From contig JAICGJ010000027.1 in the NCBI GenBank assembly GCA_025923195.1, positions 1 to 42,648 of the forward strand: a stretch of 42,648 nt of DNA, written 5' to 3'. The stretch comes from Chryseolinea sp. Its GTDB lineage: Bacteria > Bacteroidota > Bacteroidia > Cytophagales > Cyclobacteriaceae. Numbering within the stretch: the stretch's first letter is position 1; each line of letters starts with the position of its first letter. Under the pieces are notes generated by a model, which did no database searches, was not told the DNA's origin, and saw only the letters and a list, made by a program, of their open reading frames with translations. Shown piece by piece: positions 42,637-42,648 of the stretch. The translations under genes were made by a program, and so were the position numbers.

Positions 42637-42648
42637 CGTAAATTATCC

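Overview
This 42.6 kb window looks like chromosome of a free-living Bacteroidota, most likely Cytophagales. The lineage call is an inference. It rests on two long orphan MacB/FtsX-type permeases, a TPR sensor kinase, a Spy-like/DUF4890-type protein, a SWIB protein with a histone-like tail, cytochrome b5-less front-end-type desaturases, and a TATCTTTG promoter element. No tRNA, rRNA, CRISPR array, integrase or transposase was found, so I read the window as chromosomal metabolic and regulatory DNA rather than a mobile island.

Layout. 1-3.0 kb: a GH43 glycosidase gene lies between two paralogous ABM-fold monooxygenase-like genes, followed by a cold-shock-domain gene paired with an unknown gene. 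3.6-10 kb: two paralogous fatty-acid desaturases surround a CHASE3-GAF membrane sensor with no output domain, a class V aminotransferase-like protein and an unknown membrane protein. 10.2-20.7 kb: two FtsX-type permeases, a GT2 glycosyltransferase, a secreted GH2 glycosidase and an M23 lipoprotein peptidase with a small exported protein upstream. 21.3-25.6 kb: a stand-alone receiver, a TPR histidine kinase, an unknown protein and a CE2-like SGNH esterase lipoprotein. 25.9-26.5 kb: an internally duplicated Spy-like periplasmic protein with a strong terminator.

26.7-32.4 kb is the most coherent unit: five same-strand genes encoding ribokinase, a 10-TM sugar/nucleoside permease, a Tat-exported xylose-isomerase-like TIM-barrel protein, a GMC flavin oxidoreductase and a secreted nucleoside-hydrolase-like protein. 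Together they suggest scavenging of ribose from nucleosides or other ribosides. The GMC plus TIM-barrel pair hints at an oxidative (keto-sugar) cleavage branch. This is the best candidate for an undescribed pathway.

32.4-42.6 kb: a secreted metallo-beta-lactamase-fold hydrolase, a Pif1/RecD-like helicase with a C-terminal HTH, a methyltransferase, a 631-bp gap holding a possible radical-SAM gene relic, the histone-tailed SWIB protein with a bidirectional terminator, a DJ-1/AraC regulator divergent from a secreted amidohydrolase, a membrane-anchored J-domain protein, a BI-1 family protein, and a YfiH/LACC1-family gene that reaches the window edge with an apparent reading-frame break.

Short inverted repeats built on cac(g/t)aagg / cgtggtcc-type words recur in the intergenic gaps and form a dispersed repeat family.
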